Below, piece by piece: positions 8,447 to 16,638 of a stretch of 64,000 nucleotides of DNA. The stretch's first letter is position 1, and every line of letters starts with the position of its first letter. A program made the translations under genes and the position numbers. The notes below the pieces were generated by a model that saw only the letters and a program-made list of their open reading frames with translations, made no database searches and was not told the DNA's origin. Source of the stretch: Marinomonas rhizomae. GTDB lineage: Bacteria; Pseudomonadota; Gammaproteobacteria; Pseudomonadales; Marinomonadaceae. The DNA lies in assembly GCF_024397855.1 (NCBI RefSeq), contig NZ_CP073343.1, positions 1,984,001-2,048,000 of the forward strand. The letters run 5' to 3'.

Positions 8447-10918
8447 TTAATCTAAGAGCATTAAATAATCGGTTGGTGACATGGGTCTGTATAGATGATA
8501 GCCCTGTCCTACTTGGCACTGCCATTCCAGTAGTAATTTCAAAACGTCTTCAGATTCAATGCCTTCTGCCACACTGACGATATTAAGTGCTTTGCATAGA
8601 TCGATCATATTTTTACACAAAATATGACTCTGTGGGTCGTTTAGTAAGTTCATCACAAAGAATTGATCAATTTTTAGCTCGTCGGTTTCTAGGGCGACAA
8701 GGTTTTGCATGGAACTATAACCAACTCCAAAATCGTCGATAGCAAGCTTAAAGCCTGCTTGATGTAGCTGCTTTACGTTGTTATGTACAATATCGTTATT
8801 CTGAAAAATACTGGTTTCAGTGATTTCTATAGTGAACTTGCTGGCTGATAATTGGTGAGTTTTGATCTGTTTAATAACTCCCTCAGCAAAGTCTTCTTGT
8901 AGTAAATCCAATGCGGAAATATTGACCGATAAGCGTTGTTTGGCCAGTAGCTCAGGGTGCAATGAAACCCAAGAAAATACTTTTTCTAGCAACATGTCAG
9001 TGAGTTTGTTTATGAGGCCAGTTTGCTCTGCAAGTGGAATAAACTCCGCGGGTGATACTTGTCCTAAGTGCTGGTTATGCCAACGAATGAGGACTTCTCC
9101 ACCGATAATGCTTCTGTCCACTAAGTTGACTTGTGGCTGTATGTGGAAATACAGCTTCTCGTACTGAATGTCGTCTGTTAGCTGCGTGATTAAATTCAGC
9201 TGATGTGCATGGTTGTTTTTAAGGTTTTCATTAAACGCAACCCAGGTTCCAGATGAATAGCTTACCGAACGATTAGCAATAAGTGCGTTTTGATAAAGTT
9301 TGTCTAAGTCTGTTTCTTGCGAAGAGGAAAGGGCGCTGCCAATTTTGTATTGATGTCTGAACTGAATTTTATTTACCTGTGTTGGCGCATCAAGAACATT
9401 TTGAATTTGTCGTATTTGTTGATGGATTATCTCAGGATTTGTACTGATTAAGACAATGTTGGTGGCTGTTATACGAATGACTTTATAGCTATTCTTATTG
9501 GATAAGGGGAATGGTAAAACGTCTTTGATATCTAATGCTTGTTGATGAAGGCTTTGAATAATGTCTGATATCACTGAGTCAGTCTTGGCCGGGCCGAAGG
9601 CTTGACTAAGCGTTTGATAGTTACTGATTTCTATCATGATAAGCGCGAATTGAGGTGGTTTCCTCGTCATTTCTTTTAACAGAGAGGGCAGTTTGCTAAA
9701 AAAATAGTTTCGATTAGGGAGTCCAGTTTGCAAATCGGTAAGTGCCTGTAGTTTTCTATTGCGCTCAAACTGCTTCGCTTTATCAGCAAAAGCAAAAGCA
9801 AAACCAAGTAGTTGCAGTATGCTACAGACAGGCAGAATAGACTCTGTAAACAGGTTTATAGGCAGTATTTTCCAAAAAATGAAGGTGTTTAATATGCTGC
9901 CAATGATTAAAAAGAACCAGGAGAACAAATAAAATCGAACGGCTGTAAAGCCCTTTGCATAGGCTTTGACTCCCCAGTAAGTACACATTAGGAACATACA
10001 GAATTCTATTACACCAAAAAGAAAAGCCACGCTTTTTACTGGTAGTAGTTGGGTTAATAGTAAGAACGCAATGAAAAGACTATCGCCATATTTTCTAATC
10101 AATGATTGAGGGGGAGGTATTTGAACTTCTTTTAAAAAGTACAGGCTGAAGCGAAATAGGATCCAAGCGCCGATTCCAAAAATGACAAACAGATTTTTAA
10201 GAATCCATTGGTTAATTTCTTCTGAGAAAATCCAACGGCTGAAGCCTGTGATCACCGACAGGGCAATAAATATAATGATGTTTAAACCAAGATAGTAAAT
10301 GAAGCCAGGTTGTCTAAGTAGAATAAAAACAAATACGTTGTGCGCGAGTAATATTGCCAAGCTGCTGATGATAAAGGTCCAGAAGATGAGTTTTTGTTCT
10401 TTTCTGGTTTCTGCACTTTTCTCGTCAAATAGCATAAATGGTGTCAAAAGTGGACTATTGCCCTGCTTGCGTATGAGCAGGGTTGTATCATGCAGGTCTG
10501 AGAGAGTAATAGGGATCCAAATACCTTCGTAGTGCTGCGTATCTCCTTGCCAATTTTCTAGCGCACCTCTTTTCCACTGGGATTGGAGTTGCTCGTCATG
10601 GAATAGATAAAAATCGAGATGCTCGATGACGAAATAATTTAAGCCAAGAAAAAGTGTTTTTTTTGTACCCGGTGTTATTTTAGGGAAGCTTAATTTATGC
10701 CAGTAAGCGTGTTTGGAAAAACCTTGTGATTCATTATAGGTTGCTTCTTTGAACTCGCTAGTGAGTAATGCCTCTTGAGCAGATATTGTATGTGTTTCTT
10801 TGAATGTAGGGATGGGGGTATCTATTCTTGATTCCATTTTTTCCAAAGGAAATGCTACATTTTGCGCCCACAAAGGTGGTGCGAGAAGAATGCATAAGAG
10901 AATAAGTCTGGATACCAT
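8447..10918 (-). CDS. 7TM-DISM membrane protein with degenerate GGDEF and EAL domain
   Basis: This 823-residue protein has a signal peptide (1-18), a periplasmic 7TMR-DISMED2-like domain (about 30-160), seven membrane segments (about 172-378), a GGDEF-like domain (about 390-555) and an EAL domain (about 570-820). The GGDEF signature is missing: the matching strand reads IRITATNIVLI, so no cyclase activity is expected. The EAL domain keeps its metal and base residues: EVLIRW near 607 (Val for Ala is common in active enzymes), NISALD, EITETS, DDFGVGYSS near 729, LKID and AEGIES. It is therefore probably a cyclic-di-GMP phosphodiesterase gated by an extracellular signal. The ATG has AGGAAC upstream. 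Confidence 0.92.
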   Translation of the reverse strand: MVSRLILLCILLAPPLWAQNVAFPLEKMESRIDTPIPTFKETHTISAQEALLTSEFKEATYNESQGFSKHAYWHKLSFPKITPGTKKTLFLGLNYFVIEHLDFYLFHDEQLQSQWKRGALENWQGDTQHYEGIWIPITLSDLHDTTLLIRKQGNSPLLTPFMLFDEKSAETRKEQKLIFWTFIISSLAILLAHNVFVFILLRQPGFIYYLGLNIIIFIALSVITGFSRWIFSEEINQWILKNLFVIFGIGAWILFRFSLYFLKEVQIPPPQSLIRKYGDSLFIAFLLLTQLLPVKSVAFLFGVIEFCMFLMCTYWGVKAYAKGFTAVRFYLFSWFFLIIGSILNTFIFWKILPINLFTESILPVCSILQLLGFAFAFADKAKQFERNRKLQALTDLQTGLPNRNYFFSKLPSLLKEMTRKPPQFALIMIEISNYQTLSQAFGPAKTDSVISDIIQSLHQQALDIKDVLPFPLSNKNSYKVIRITATNIVLISTNPEIIHQQIRQIQNVLDAPTQVNKIQFRHQYKIGSALSSSQETDLDKLYQNALIANRSVSYSSGTWVAFNENLKNNHAHQLNLITQLTDDIQYEKLYFHIQPQVNLVDRSIIGGEVLIRWHNQHLGQVSPAEFIPLAEQTGLINKLTDMLLEKVFSWVSLHPELLAKQRLSVNISALDLLQEDFAEGVIKQIKTHQLSASKFTIEITETSIFQNNDIVHNNVKQLHQAGFKLAIDDFGVGYSSMQNLVALETDELKIDQFFVMNLLNDPQSHILCKNMIDLCKALNIVSVAEGIESEDVLKLLLEWQCQVGQGYHLYRPMSPTDYLMLLD

Positions 10919-11069
10919 TTCTGTTGTTCCTAATTAAAATACGATGATTAGGCTGATCCATGTAAGATCGTGATTGTAGCCGTCTCAAGTAAGACTTCGC
11001 TTGCATTTTTGTTGGCTTTCTTAAAATATAGGCGACATTTTTAATCTATGTACACTGTTTAGGATTTTT

Positions 11070-11552
11070 ATGAGCGATACACTTACCCATTTAGATAGTC
11101 AGGGACATGCACATATGGTTGATGTCTCGGACAAAGACATGACGAAGCGCACGGCCACTGCTCAAGCTACACTTTTAATGCAACCAACCACACTTACAAA
11201 AATCATTGAAGGTGGTTTGCCAAAAGGTGATGTGTTGGCTACTGCTCGTATTGCCGGTATTCAAGCGGCAAAAAAAACATCGGATTTGATACCCCTGTGT
11301 CATCCTCTGATGTTAACCAAGGTGACGGTTGATATTAATGTCATCAGTGATTGTGAGCTGGAAGTGTTATGTACCTGCTCACTATCTGGTAAAACAGGTG
11401 TTGAGATGGAGGCGCTCACTGGTGCGAGTATCGCTGCACTGACGCTTTATGATATGTGCAAAGCGGTGGATAAAGGCATAATTATTCAGAATGTGTCTTT
11501 GTTAGAAAAAAAAGGTGGTAAGAGCGGTGATTGGAGCAAAGGAAATGTCTAA
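11070..11552 (+). CDS. moaC: Cyclic pyranopterin monophosphate synthase MoaC
   Basis: MoaC turns the GTP-derived 3',8-cyclo intermediate made by MoaA into cyclic pyranopterin monophosphate, the first stable molybdenum-cofactor precursor. The 160-residue protein has the family opening (LTHLD..G.A.MVDVS), the core IPLCHPL (about 74-80) and the catalytic Asp and Lys in [11 protein letters not shown] (about 131-141). It is the first gene of moaC-moaD-moaE and overlaps moaD by 8 bases. moaA and moaB are not in the window. Confidence 0.97.
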   Translation: MSDTLTHLDSQGHAHMVDVSDKDMTKRTATAQATLLMQPTTLTKIIEGGLPKGDVLATARIAGIQAAKKTSDLIPLCHPLMLTKVTVDINVISDCELEVLCTCSLSGKTGVEMEALTGASIAALTLYDMCKAVDKGIIIQNVSLLEKKGGKSGDWSKGNV

Positions 11553-11799
11553 AGTGAAAGTGGTTTTTTTTGCGTCGCTTAAAGAAAGTATTGGCCAGAA
11601 TGAATACGTAGCAGAGTTAGCACTACCATTGAGTCTAGGCGAATTAAAGCAGCAATTGGCGAATGAATTAGATAAAGGGCAGGCGTTGTTGGAAAAAGGC
11701 ATTCAATCTTCAATTGATTTTGAATTTGCCAGAGACGCTGATATTGTCCCTGAATCTGTCCATGAAGTGGCGTTTTTTCCACCCGTTACCGGAGGCTAA
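11545..11799 (+). CDS. moaD: Molybdopterin synthase sulfur carrier subunit MoaD
   Basis: MoaD is the small ubiquitin-like subunit of molybdopterin synthase; its C-terminal glycine is thiocarboxylated and donates sulfur to the pterin. This 84-residue protein ends PPVTGG, the required Gly-Gly tail. The start is the ATG at 11545 with GGAGCAAAGGA upstream, inside the end of moaC in the sequence ATGTCTAA; an earlier in-frame GTG adds ten residues with no support. MoaE follows directly on the stop codon. Confidence 0.96.
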   Translation: MSKVKVVFFASLKESIGQNEYVAELALPLSLGELKQQLANELDKGQALLEKGIQSSIDFEFARDADIVPESVHEVAFFPPVTGG

Positions 11800-12249
11800 A
11801 TGATTCTTGTACAAGAAGAAGATTTTCAAGTTGATGCTTTGTATAACAGTTTATTGACAGCCAATAAAACCGGTGCTGTTGCTATGTTCGTTGGTTTAGT
11901 GCGGCAGTTCTCTGATTTACCTAAAGAAGCGTGTAGTTTCGAACTTGAGCATTATCCAGGAATGACTGAGCGGAACTTGCAAGTTATTGTGGACGAAGCT
12001 AATTCTCGTTGGCCTTTATTAGACGTTTGCGTTGTACACCGTGTGGGTCGTTTGTCGGTTGATGATCAGATTGTTTTTGTTGGTGTAAGCGCCTCTCATC
12101 GGGCTGAAGCTTTTCAAGCGTGTGATTTTATAATGGACTACCTAAAAAGCCGAGCGGCGTTTTGGAAGAAAGAGTCCCAGGGCTCACAAAGTCATTGGGT
12201 TGAAGCCAATACTAATGACGAGGAAAGTCTGGAGCGCTGGTCTAAATAG
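11800..12249 (+). CDS. moaE: Molybdopterin synthase catalytic subunit MoaE
   Basis: MoaE is the large subunit that converts cyclic pyranopterin monophosphate to molybdopterin using MoaD thiocarboxylate. Family motifs seen are AVAMFVGLVR (about 27-36), LEHYPGMTE (about 49-57), VVHRVGRLSV.D (about 78-89) and the catalytic-lysine segment FQACDFIMDYLKSRAAFWKKE (late third). The start codon abuts the moaD stop (TAAATG), and the SD GGAGG lies in the moaD tail, so translation is coupled. No terminator with a U-run is seen downstream. Confidence 0.97.
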   Translation: MILVQEEDFQVDALYNSLLTANKTGAVAMFVGLVRQFSDLPKEACSFELEHYPGMTERNLQVIVDEANSRWPLLDVCVVHRVGRLSVDDQIVFVGVSASHRAEAFQACDFIMDYLKSRAAFWKKESQGSQSHWVEANTNDEESLERWSK

Positions 12250-12335
12250 CATAATGCTAAATGAACCGCATCGCGATAAGGCACTAGGAATTATATCCTA
12301 ATAGATTAAAGCGATGTGCTTGGTAGCTTCAACTA

Positions 12336-13583
12336 TTAATGGGGGCGTAGCGTTTTTTTTCGGCCACTGGCGTGGCGTTCTCGATACTCTGTATCAATGT
12401 ATTTATCGGTTGTTGCCATGCTCGCATGGCCAGCGTCTTCTCTGACGTGCTCTTTTGGTCTCGTCTTCACGTCTTCTGATATGCCTGTGTGTCTTAACCA
12501 GTGGACCGTTGCGACGCGTAGATCATCTGCATCGGCTTTCATGCCATCTTCACACATGCGCTCATATGCTCTATCAAAACAGAATTGAACGATGTTACGA
12601 ACTTGTCTCGAGCTTGTCATTGCACCTTGGCCACGATTTTTAGGTACGAGCGGTGTGTTTTCTGCAATGGTGGGAAGTAATGGTAGATCACGGAACTGTC
12701 GATAGCGTTTTAACGCATTTAACATATCATCAGAGACAGCAACAAGGCGTTCTTTATTACCCTTTGAAAGGACTTTAAACCACCAATGTCCATCGGCGTC
12801 TTTTATAAAATCACCCATTGTTGGCGCAGAGCGTTCATCAGCGACAAGTTCAGAAATTCGTAAATACATACCGAGTAGGGCGTTCATGATAAATAGAGTG
12901 CGTTCGTGATGTGCTGGGTCTTCTTCCGCCAACATTTCAGCGGTTTCGATTACATAATCCCATTGTAAATTTGAAATTCGTCTTACTTGTTTGCGAGTCA
13001 CTTCTTTTTTTACAAATTTACTTTTTTGTCGAATCAATGCCACTGGGTTTTGTTGTGCTGCGTCCTCTTGCATAAGGAAACCATAGTAAGACGACAATAT
13101 TGAAAACGTTGCTCTTATGGCTGCTTGAGATAATGAATGCAGTTTGGTTTTTGGTACATCACCATTTTTAAACTCTAATTTACTTACATGGGCGACAAAT
13201 GGTCGCCAATCTTTATTAGCGATTCTTTGTCCCATGTGGAGCTTAAAACGAGCGACGTTTTTAATACCGATCCAGTTTTCTGGAGGGGTAATACAAAAAT
13301 GTATGAATTCTTCGATCTGATCACGGCGTAATTCAGTGGTAGGGCTGTTGGCTATATGCCATGACCAAAGCAGTAGTCGCTCAACTTCTCGACGATACGA
13401 GTTAAAAGTAGCCTGTGATCCGTTGTAACTGTAGATAAAGCATAGAGCGAGTTGGAGGTCTCTTCGGTATTCAGGGTCATTAAGGTGAGGTGTAGAGCCT
13501 TTCAAATGATCAACAATGCTATCAAATTGAGTAAAAGGGTTAGGTAAATGTTCTAAATTATCGATTAAGGCAAGTGGTGTCAT
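12336..13583 (-). CDS. Tyrosine recombinase / site-specific integrase
   Basis: This 415-residue protein has an N-terminal core-binding region (about 35-190) and a C-terminal catalytic domain (about 200-400). All catalytic residues can be placed: Arg242 (YLRISEL), Lys274 or Lys277 (SKGNKERL), His361 and Arg364 (HWLRHT), His386 (DAGHAS) and Tyr395 (DKYID). It should be an active recombinase. It is not XerC or XerD, which are about 300 residues. No cargo, excisionase or duplicated attachment site is obvious next to it. It lies convergent to moaE and divergent from the exported-protein genes, so it could be a resident recombinase or the remnant of an element. Confidence 0.9.
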   Translation of the reverse strand: MTPLALIDNLEHLPNPFTQFDSIVDHLKGSTPHLNDPEYRRDLQLALCFIYSYNGSQATFNSYRREVERLLLWSWHIANSPTTELRRDQIEEFIHFCITPPENWIGIKNVARFKLHMGQRIANKDWRPFVAHVSKLEFKNGDVPKTKLHSLSQAAIRATFSILSSYYGFLMQEDAAQQNPVALIRQKSKFVKKEVTRKQVRRISNLQWDYVIETAEMLAEEDPAHHERTLFIMNALLGMYLRISELVADERSAPTMGDFIKDADGHWWFKVLSKGNKERLVAVSDDMLNALKRYRQFRDLPLLPTIAENTPLVPKNRGQGAMTSSRQVRNIVQFCFDRAYERMCEDGMKADADDLRVATVHWLRHTGISEDVKTRPKEHVREDAGHASMATTDKYIDTEYRERHASGRKKTLRPH

Positions 13584-13915
13584 AGTCTTATATATCCAAA
13601 CAGATGGTCTATTTTAGCAAAATTTTCGATCTATCCCTATCGATTTGCCCCTTTATCCCTATTTAACCTGTCACAGCCGTCGATTCTTGTCTTTTTATTC
13701 CTTATTTAACACCACTTTGACCTTATTTATTTTGATACGTGCCTATTTTGTGTGATTTTTATGCAATCTGACGTTTATTAATTCGTATTTGAAACAACAG
13801 TGGAAGGTAGGGTTTTGGGCTTTTTAATTTTTTGTAAAGGACTATTATGAACTTATCGAAACGCAAAACGAATTAAATTTTAAATACAAACTTCTACTCT
13901 CATAAGGAGATTAAT
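13584..13915. other. Intergenic region, 332 bp, between recombinase and exported-protein genes
   Basis: This A+T-rich divergent region holds two copies of TATCCCTAT at 13632-13640 and 13654-13662 (22 bp apart) close to the recombinase start, and a short open reading frame with a good ribosome binding site at 13847-13876. It must contain the promoters of the recombinase gene and the exported-protein genes, but no clear -35/-10 pair stands out. Confidence 0.55.
13847..13876 (+). CDS. Possible nine-residue leader peptide
   Basis: An ATG with AAAGGA five bases upstream opens a nine-codon frame encoding MNLSKRKTN, ending in TAA 39 bases before the first exported-protein gene. The peptide is basic. 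It could be a translated leader that couples or attenuates expression of the downstream genes, or a chance frame. The ribosome binding site is as good as that of the real genes here. Confidence 0.35.
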   Translation: MNLSKRKTN

Positions 13916-14191
13916 ATGAAAACTTTTACTAAAACAACTTTGGCTTTATTAACTGCAGCTGTAATGACAACTTCTGCATTTGCTAATGACACTGTGGAAG
14001 AACGTTTACAGAGTGCAAAAGGTAGTGTTGAAGCATTGGGTACCACATTAGAAAACATGGGTGCTGACGTTGATACTAGTGTTGACTTGAGTGGCGCATA
14101 TACTTTTAGCCAAAAAGCGGCTGTTTATAATGCTAAACACGAAGAATTACAACGTCAGTTTGATGACTTACATAACCAAACAGCAGAGTAA
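13916..14191 (+). CDS. Small exported protein, tandem paralogue 1
   Basis: I do not recognise this 91-residue protein. It has a clear signal peptide (MKTFTKTTLALLTAAVMTTS, cleavage after AFA at about residue 23) and a mature part of about 68 residues. The mature core, with SVEALGTTLENMGADVDTSV and YNAKHEELQRQFDDLH, is predicted helical and charged with no Cys. AAGGAGA lies six bases before the ATG. Two close paralogues follow on the same strand. The likely location is periplasm or outside the cell. Function unknown. Confidence 0.88.
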   Translation: MKTFTKTTLALLTAAVMTTSAFANDTVEERLQSAKGSVEALGTTLENMGADVDTSVDLSGAYTFSQKAAVYNAKHEELQRQFDDLHNQTAE

Positions 14192-14198
14192 TCAAACA

Positions 14199-14212
14199 CA
14201 AGAAACTTCTTG
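14199..14212 (+). other. Small hairpin between paralogues 1 and 2
   Basis: The arms CAAGAA and TTCTTG around AC form a short hairpin just after the first stop codon, followed by TTTAAAAAT. It is too weak to be a sure terminator; it could trim or stabilise the mRNA between the two genes. Confidence 0.35.
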
Positions 14213-14244
14213 TTTAAAAATACTTAATTTAAAAGGTGAATGTT

Positions 14245-14517
14245 ATGAAAAATCTACACAAAACTATTCTTACTCTAGTAACTGCTTCCGTAATGACAAC
14301 CGCTGCTTTTGCTGAAACTGGTACAGAACGAGTGCAAAGTGCAAAAGGTAGTGTTGAAGCATTGGGTACAACTCTTGAAAATATGGGTGCCAATGTTGAT
14401 ACCAGCGTTGACTTGAATGGTGCTTATACTTTTGATCAAAAAGCGGCTGTTTACAATGCAAAACATGCTGAATTACAAGATCAATTTGATTCATTACATG
14501 CTCAGTCAGCTGAATAA
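14245..14517 (+). CDS. Small exported protein, tandem paralogue 2
   Basis: This 90-residue protein is a close paralogue of its upstream neighbour: signal peptide to AFA at about residue 23, then a mature part sharing the core QSAKGSVEALGTTLENMGA and NAKHAELQ. A stretch of about 30 bases in the core is identical at DNA level to paralogue 1, indicating recent duplication or gene conversion. The start at 14245 (MKNLHKT) has AAAGG upstream; an in-frame GTG three codons earlier would spoil the signal peptide start. Function unknown. Confidence 0.88.
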   Translation: MKNLHKTILTLVTASVMTTAAFAETGTERVQSAKGSVEALGTTLENMGANVDTSVDLNGAYTFDQKAAVYNAKHAELQDQFDSLHAQSAE

Positions 14518-14567
14518 TAACCCCATATTATTTAAGTAACTTTATATTATTGAAAAAGGATATTACC

Positions 14568-14849
14568 ATGAAAACGTTAAGTAAAACCGTTCTCGCTTTA
14601 GTAACTGCATCTGTTATGGCCACTAGCGCTTTTGCAGCTTCAGATGAAAGCCCAAGTGATCGTATTCAAAGTGCAAGAGGTGGTGTAGAAGCACTTGCTG
14701 TAACTCTTGAAAACATGGGTGCTGATGTTGATGCGTCTGTTAACTTAAAAGGTGCTTACACTGTTGATCAGAAAGTATCGCTATACAATGCTAAGCATGC
14801 TGAATTGCAGGCAGAGTTTGATACTCTACATGCACAAGCAGCAGAATGA
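14568..14849 (+). CDS. Small exported protein, tandem paralogue 3
   Basis: This 93-residue protein is the most diverged of the three paralogues: the signal peptide ends at AFA (about residue 23), the next residues (ASDESPSD) differ, and the core reads QSARGGVEALAVTLENMGA and YNAKHAELQAEFDTLHAQ. The ATG at 14568 has AAAAAGGAT upstream and keeps the MKTLSKT start shared with the others; an earlier in-frame ATG adds MKKDIT. A strong terminator follows, so the three genes probably form one transcription unit. Function unknown. Confidence 0.88.
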   Translation: MKTLSKTVLALVTASVMATSAFAASDESPSDRIQSARGGVEALAVTLENMGADVDASVNLKGAYTVDQKVSLYNAKHAELQAEFDTLHAQAAE

Positions 14850-14867
14850 TGCTGACTTGTTGTCAAT

Positions 14868-14900
14868 AAAAAAGCCAAACTATTAGGTTTGGCTTTTTTA
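14868..14900 (+). terminator. Terminator after the exported-protein genes (bidirectional)
   Basis: The stem AAAAAAGCCAAAC / GTTTGGCTTTTTT with a short TATTAG loop has a T-run on both strands, so it can end both the exported-protein transcript and the converging bepA-like transcript. Confidence 0.9.
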
Positions 14901-14914
14901 TGTCTGTTTAAATA

Positions 14915-16345
14915 TTATCTATTTAATCTAAAATTCTCCTCTTCTAAATCTTCCTGTTTTTCTGCTTCGTTTATTCTTTTAAAATAGTTCTCTGTGCTCT
15001 GGATGAGATTTTTATCATTGTGATGCGCGTCATTTTCTGCACGTTTAATAAGATATTGAGCTGTTTTGTCTTTACCTTGGCTAAAGTCTAATAGGGCCCG
15101 ATAATTCAGAGCCATAGGTATATTGTTTCTGGATTGATAGTATTGAATATTAGCCCGCCATATCAAACGTTTTTCATACAAATAATCAGACCGAACGTTA
15201 GTAGGCTTTGAATGGGTTAGCTGTGAATACAACATTGAAAACATAATATTTTTTGGCTCAAGATCCAACCTCATGTTGATTATTTTTAGTCCTTCCTCGG
15301 TTTGACCGGATGCAGCATAGCTTAGTGCTTGAAGGTAATCGGTAAATTGGTTGTGATTTTCTAGTTTAGTTAAATAATCTAAAGCTCGAATAGGTGATTG
15401 AATAAGGTAAGAAAATAGCCCTTTGGCGAAAATTTTAGTATCATTATCTTGGATGTTTTGATCTAAATAAGAATAAGGTTTATCTTCAATGCCTGCTCTG
15501 TACGCTAACAGGCTTGCTCTAAAGAACTCAAAATTGCTTGTTCTTCTATTGCTTAATATTGTTCCTTTGGTTTCTGCATTAAAAGAATCAGACATTCTTG
15601 AGTCTGGTGAAGGGTGACTTGATAAAAATTCCAGTTTTGGTCTTCCCAAGGCTTGCTTAAAGAAAGCCTGAAAGAGTTTAGTCATGCCTTCTGGGTCAAG
15701 CCCTGCATTGATTAGATATTCACGACCACGACGATCGGCTTCTTGTTCTTGGTTACGGCTGTAGGTTAAAGTGTTCTCTGCTTGGTTGGCTATCCCCCCT
15801 AACCAGAGTGCGGTAGTTGCATCCGAACCTGCGCCGGCTAAAGCCGCAGCGATGCCTGCTCCCAGCATAACCATTGTTTTTTGTAATTCTTCACCAGAAT
15901 GTTTGGTTTGCCGCTCATAGTGTCGAAGATCTAAATGGGCAATTTCGTGCCCAAGTAAGCCGAATAGCATGTCTTCGCTGGTAATCATCTCCATAATATC
16001 GGAATAAATGAACAGATGATTGCCCGGAATGACAAAGGCATTACTTTTGGAGCTGTTTAGCAAGGTCATTTCGACTGTGGTGTTGTAAAGGTTAGTTTGC
16101 GGAAGAATTTGAGATAACGCATTTTTTAGGTAATCGTAGGCTGGTGGGAAATCGATTAATGCTCGACTGCCATTGAGTTTTCTAAACCAATGTTGCCCTA
16201 AAATATAAGATGGGTTCGATAAGGCTCTTTCGTCTTTGTTTGCCTCCAGATCAGGAATGCCTGCAGAGCTAATAGTAGATAAAGTGCTTGTAAAAACAAC
16301 GGCTAAGATGGTTAAGCCTGTTGTAACGTTTAAAAATAGTCTCAT
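14915..16345 (-). CDS. M48 family periplasmic metalloprotease, BepA-like
   Basis: This 476-residue protein has an N-terminal signal sequence, a zinc protease domain and a C-terminal helical repeat (TPR-like) region (about 290-460). The zinc site is HEIAH at 133-137 with the third ligand Glu202 in QEADRRG. E. coli BepA degrades or repairs misassembled outer-membrane proteins such as LptD; the same domain order suggests the same role in the periplasm. It is divergent from the TusA-like gene, with 35 bases between starts. The same neighbours (bepA-like, tusA-like, perM-like) occur together in pseudomonads. Confidence 0.9.
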   Translation of the reverse strand: MRLFLNVTTGLTILAVVFTSTLSTISSAGIPDLEANKDERALSNPSYILGQHWFRKLNGSRALIDFPPAYDYLKNALSQILPQTNLYNTTVEMTLLNSSKSNAFVIPGNHLFIYSDIMEMITSEDMLFGLLGHEIAHLDLRHYERQTKHSGEELQKTMVMLGAGIAAALAGAGSDATTALWLGGIANQAENTLTYSRNQEQEADRRGREYLINAGLDPEGMTKLFQAFFKQALGRPKLEFLSSHPSPDSRMSDSFNAETKGTILSNRRTSNFEFFRASLLAYRAGIEDKPYSYLDQNIQDNDTKIFAKGLFSYLIQSPIRALDYLTKLENHNQFTDYLQALSYAASGQTEEGLKIINMRLDLEPKNIMFSMLYSQLTHSKPTNVRSDYLYEKRLIWRANIQYYQSRNNIPMALNYRALLDFSQGKDKTAQYLIKRAENDAHHNDKNLIQSTENYFKRINEAEKQEDLEEENFRLNR

Positions 16346-16380
16346 AATATGGCTAATGCATTTATTGGGTAAGTTATAAA

Positions 16381-16626
16381 ATGGCGGTTAATCTAGGTAA
16401 TCAGTATGACGCAATCTTGGATGCAAGAGAAGATCGTTGCCCAATGCCTTTATTAAAGGCAAAAATGGCGTTAAGTCAGATGGCGGTGGGGGAGCGTTTG
16501 TGTGTGACAACATGTGATGCAGGTTCTTTAAAAGACATTCCTCAATACGTTGCGTTAGTTGGATTTTCTCTATTGTCAAAATCAGAAGACAATGATGTGT
16601 ACACCTTTGTGATTCAAAAAAGCTAA
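16381..16626 (+). CDS. TusA/SirA-family sulfurtransferase-like protein
   Basis: This 81-residue protein has the family motif with the active cysteine: DAREDRCPMPLLKAK, Cys20 in CPMP. TusA-like proteins pass persulfide sulfur to tRNA thiolation, molybdenum cofactor or other pathways. Of the several paralogues known in pseudomonads, this position next to bepA suggests the one linked with molybdoenzyme and sulfur homeostasis, but that is inference. The next gene, perM-like, starts 12 bases downstream. Confidence 0.9.
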   Translation: MAVNLGNQYDAILDAREDRCPMPLLKAKMALSQMAVGERLCVTTCDAGSLKDIPQYVALVGFSLLSKSEDNDVYTFVIQKS

Positions 16627-16638
16627 AACGGACTCAAT

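Noticed and set aside
8447..10918. Diguanylate cyclase activity of the DISM protein
   Set aside because: The GGDEF signature residues are absent, so only the EAL activity is supported.
12250..12335. Attachment site or terminator between moaE and the recombinase
   Set aside because: A nested imperfect inverted repeat (TAGGAATTATATCCTA inside GCATCGC/GCGATG-like arms) is present, but without a U-run or a second copy elsewhere it cannot be called either.
14091..14315. 74-codon frame bridging exported-protein paralogues 1 and 2
   Set aside because: It is out of frame with both signal-peptide genes and is explained by them.
12336..14849. A genomic island holding a new defence system
   Set aside because: Only a recombinase and three small exported proteins are present; there is no nuclease, toxin-antitoxin pair, reverse transcriptase or ATPase next to them.
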